Source: Sunxiuqinia rutila
GTDB taxonomy: Bacteria > Bacteroidota > Bacteroidia > Bacteroidales > Prolixibacteraceae
DNA length: 64,000 nucleotides
NCBI RefSeq assembly: GCF_050589705.1
Contig: NZ_JBNGOT010000014.1
Span: 1-64,000, forward strand
Direction: 5' to 3'
Shown: piece after piece, positions 61,952 through 64,000 of the stretch
How positions within the stretch are numbered: position 1 is the first letter of the stretch
How the letters are laid out: each line of letters starts with the position of its first letter
Notes under the pieces: generated by a model
Told to the model about the DNA's origin: nothing
Database searches by the model: none
What the model saw: only the letters and a program-made list of their open reading frames with translations
Program-made: the position numbers and the translations under genes

Positions 61952-63445
61952 TTAGTCACGGACATCCCACCACAAGGGCGTTGTGATTTCATCAGGGCCT
62001 TGCTCTTCAATTGCTTTTAGGTAATTGGCTTGATTGATGTTGGTTTCTATTGCCGGATACCGGAAGCGCTTGGGAAGTTTCCCCTCGCTTGCGCCGGGTT
62101 CATAAATCGGGGCAAGCCGTTTGGCAATTTTAGGATAGCCGGTGCGTCGCAGGTTGCACCAGGCCTCGTAGGTTTCCGGCAAACAAGCAAGCCATTGTTG
62201 GGTGCAAATCTGTTCGAGTTGCTGTTCTTCGGTTCCTGCCAGAGTAGCATTAACTGATGTCAGGAATTCATCGGCCTGGCTAGGTGACACCTGCCATTGC
62301 TCCAGTGCTTTCCGGAGGCCAGTTTGGTAGTAGTCATTCGCATTTCCGGAGACAAAACCCGCTAAAGCTGCTTCCGCACGTAACAACCAGATTTCGGCAG
62401 CCGACATGTAATAGATCGGAGCGCCGCGCCCAACCAGCATGTCCGACGGATTTGAGGTGCCGGCCCAATCCCATTCAGAAAAATAGCTGTCGGAAAGGCC
62501 GTTGGGAATTCCCACAAATTCGCCATTGGAGTTTGGAGCAACAAAAACTTCCAGGCGCGGATCGTTGGTTGCTTTTAGCTGATCAACCAACAGTTGGCTC
62601 ATTTTCCATTTCCAGTAATTGTATGAACTATACAGTGGGTTTTGAAATTCCCCAATATCACTGTCCTGAGTTTCTAAGCCGGCATTTTGACTGTTCTCTT
62701 CAATCAGTGGTTGGCTCAAACATTCCTGAATGATGGGAGCTGCTGCTTGTGGCGCGACAAAACGGATGCGCATGGCCATTCGTAAACGCAATGAGTTGGC
62801 AAAACGAACCCATTTACTCAGGTCGTTGGAAAATAGGGGATCTGCTCCGGGATAGGCGTTTTCAGCCTGCGCCGTTTTCAGGAGTTCCATGTTTATTTTC
62901 AGCTGATCCATCAGGCTGGTGTAAATGGCTTCAACACTGTTGTATTCCGGGTAGAGGATGTCTTTTTGTCCGTAACCACCTTCTTCGTAGGGTATACTTC
63001 CGTAACCATCGGTCAAACGCAAAAAGCTAACTGAAGCCACAATTTGGGCCATGGCATGCTGAACGGCATTTTCCTGCATGCCTCCACTTTCAGTAAGAAG
63101 AATAACCTGGTTGATGTTTCGTATTGGTCCGTGGTAGATATTTTCGAAAACATAACGGTATTCGGCTCCTGTAAAATGATCGAAATAGCTATCGATGTAG
63201 CGCGAGTCATTAATTCCCACATACATGTGCGAATATTGACCACCGAAGGTAAAGTGAAGGTAGGTGTTGCTTAAAAATGTTTGACGTACTGCATTGGCAA
63301 AAAGGTATTCACTCGGAATATCTGTTATGTCATTGGGGCTGGTATTAATCTCGGCAAAGCGATCGTCGCAGGAAGCCAGCAGCAGTAGGAAAGCAATCAC
63401 TATAACCCATTGATTTTGTCTGTTCTTATTTCTCATGGTGTACAT
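61952..63445 (-). CDS. SusD/RagB-like lipoprotein (right-edge locus)
   Basis: 497 residues with lipobox LLLASC followed by DDRFAE. Two ATGs, at 63445 and 63436, are equally plausible; both keep the signal peptide (VIVIAFLLLLASC). INTSPNDITDIPSEYLFANA and the helical repeats with LRLRMAMRIRF and AEIWLLRAEAAL are SusD features. It is shorter than the other SusDs here and lacks their WLLQGTNKPY ending, so it belongs to another subgroup. It starts 10 bp after the SusC stop. Confidence 0.92.
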   Translation of the reverse strand: MYTMRNKNRQNQWVIVIAFLLLLASCDDRFAEINTSPNDITDIPSEYLFANAVRQTFLSNTYLHFTFGGQYSHMYVGINDSRYIDSYFDHFTGAEYRYVFENIYHGPIRNINQVILLTESGGMQENAVQHAMAQIVASVSFLRLTDGYGSIPYEEGGYGQKDILYPEYNSVEAIYTSLMDQLKINMELLKTAQAENAYPGADPLFSNDLSKWVRFANSLRLRMAMRIRFVAPQAAAPIIQECLSQPLIEENSQNAGLETQDSDIGEFQNPLYSSYNYWKWKMSQLLVDQLKATNDPRLEVFVAPNSNGEFVGIPNGLSDSYFSEWDWAGTSNPSDMLVGRGAPIYYMSAAEIWLLRAEAALAGFVSGNANDYYQTGLRKALEQWQVSPSQADEFLTSVNATLAGTEEQQLEQICTQQWLACLPETYEAWCNLRRTGYPKIAKRLAPIYEPGASEGKLPKRFRYPAIETNINQANYLKAIEEQGPDEITTPLWWDVRD

Positions 63446-63455
63446 CGTTTTTTTA

Positions 63456-64000
63456 TTAGAAGTTGACGGTCAGGTTAAATCCATAGCTGGAGGTTGAAGG
63501 AAGAGACATGTGTTCAATTCCGTTTCCGGTATTTCCGCTGCTGTAGCCCGATTCCGGATCAACATGGTCCATAGCCCGGTAAAGAAAGAGCAGGTTACGA
63601 CCCACCAGCGACAAATTTAAATTGCTGACTGGAGTTCGTTCCAGCCACCTTTTCGGCAAGGAATACCCTAAAACAACCTCTCGTAAGCGTACGTTGGTGG
63701 CATCCTGAATCCATTCGGTACCAATTTGCTGATTGTACAAATTGTACCAATGAGTTTGCGGATCGATGGGCGTTGTGTTGGGTTTGCCAGTCGACTCCAT
63801 AATTCCCTCTTCAATAAAACCTTGCGGCTCAACGCCAGGGAGAGGGGTGGTGTAATAAGTGGCCGGATCATGAGTGGAGTACCAGCCTTCGCGTCCTTCC
63901 ACCGTTTCGGCTCCGGTTCCAAATAGGCAATAATAAGCTTTCCCCCACGAATACACATCGCCTCCCATCTGTACATCAATCAAAAAGCTAAACTTCAGAT
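63456..64000 (-). CDS. SusC/RagA TonB-linked transporter, C-terminal part only
   Basis: The frame is open to the right edge of the window, so the N-terminus lies beyond 64000. The visible 181 residues begin LKFSFLIDVQMGGDVYSWGK and continue through VRLREVVLGYSLPKRWLERT and LNLSLVGRNLLFLYRAMDHV to the C-terminal NLTVNF with the terminal Phe of outer-membrane barrels. First visible gene of the GH5 locus. Confidence 0.93.
   Translation of the reverse strand, partial: LKFSFLIDVQMGGDVYSWGKAYYCLFGTGAETVEGREGWYSTHDPATYYTTPLPGVEPQGFIEEGIMESTGKPNTTPIDPQTHWYNLYNQQIGTEWIQDATNVRLREVVLGYSLPKRWLERTPVSNLNLSLVGRNLLFLYRAMDHVDPESGYSSGNTGNGIEHMSLPSTSSYGFNLTVNF

Noticed and set aside
1..64000. CRISPR arrays, tRNA/rRNA genes, insertion sequences, prophage
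   Set aside because: No regularly spaced repeats, cloverleaf genes, transposase or phage structural genes were found by eye; the large direct repeat at 16.6/22.2 kb is a SusC-region duplication, not a mobile element.

Overview
The window is a chromosomal stretch of a Bacteroidota bacterium. The support for this is four SusC/SusD-type outer-membrane uptake pairs (one cut by the right edge), many lipoproteins whose cysteine is followed by acidic residues, and several start-proximal TAnnTTTG elements (the Bacteroidota -7 box). The mix of nutrient-uptake loci, phosphoesterases and an ornithine carbamoyltransferase/carbamate kinase pair would fit an environmental Bacteroidia (Marinilabiliales-like), but the sequence alone does not settle the family. 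No tRNA, rRNA, CRISPR array, phage or intact insertion sequence was seen.

Layout. 0.2-3.2 kb: a conserved hypothetical gene broken by a one-base insertion, an AT-rich thioredoxin-like lipoprotein gene and an OsmC-family gene. 3.4-12.2 kb (minus strand): one nutrient-acquisition operon, transcribed PKD lipoprotein, SusC, SusD, PhoPQ-activated (PqaA-like) protein, ceramidase-like hydrolase. 12.5-16.4 kb (plus): a small ORF with a strong Shine-Dalgarno site, a nine-repeat FG-GAP/VCBS lipoprotein and a purple-acid-phosphatase-like enzyme. 16.4-39.9 kb (plus): two tandem SusC/SusD pairs, then seven secreted or lipid-anchored proteins: three metallophosphoesterases, a DUF3748-type propeller, two paralogous propeller-plus-helical-barrel proteins and an Asp-box (BNR) propeller. 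About 0.9 kb covering the upstream region and N-terminus of the first SusC is repeated at the second, so the second SusC is a mosaic.

39.9-59.1 kb is mostly housekeeping: YkgJ-type cysteine-cluster protein, M28 peptidase, purL, a DUF1080 protein, a TPR histidine kinase, a DJ-1/PfpI protein, an ECF-type sigma factor, a TonB-dependent receptor, ornithine carbamoyltransferase plus carbamate kinase, ftsK and lolA. 59.2-64.0 kb (minus) is another uptake locus: SusC (partial), SusD, PKD lipoprotein and a GH5 enzyme resembling endoglycoceramidases.

How it may work together (inference): the two minus-strand loci share a paralogous PKD lipoprotein; one carries a ceramidase-like hydrolase and the other an endoglycoceramidase-like GH5. 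The central locus is dominated by phosphoesterases. Together this suggests foraging on phosphorylated and possibly sphingolipid-derived material, but no substrate can be read from the sequence. The most novel-looking items are the paired proteins in which a propeller like that of hybrid two-component sensors is joined to a secreted helical barrel (31.1-35.8 kb), and the duplicated SusC control region with a conserved 18-bp palindrome.
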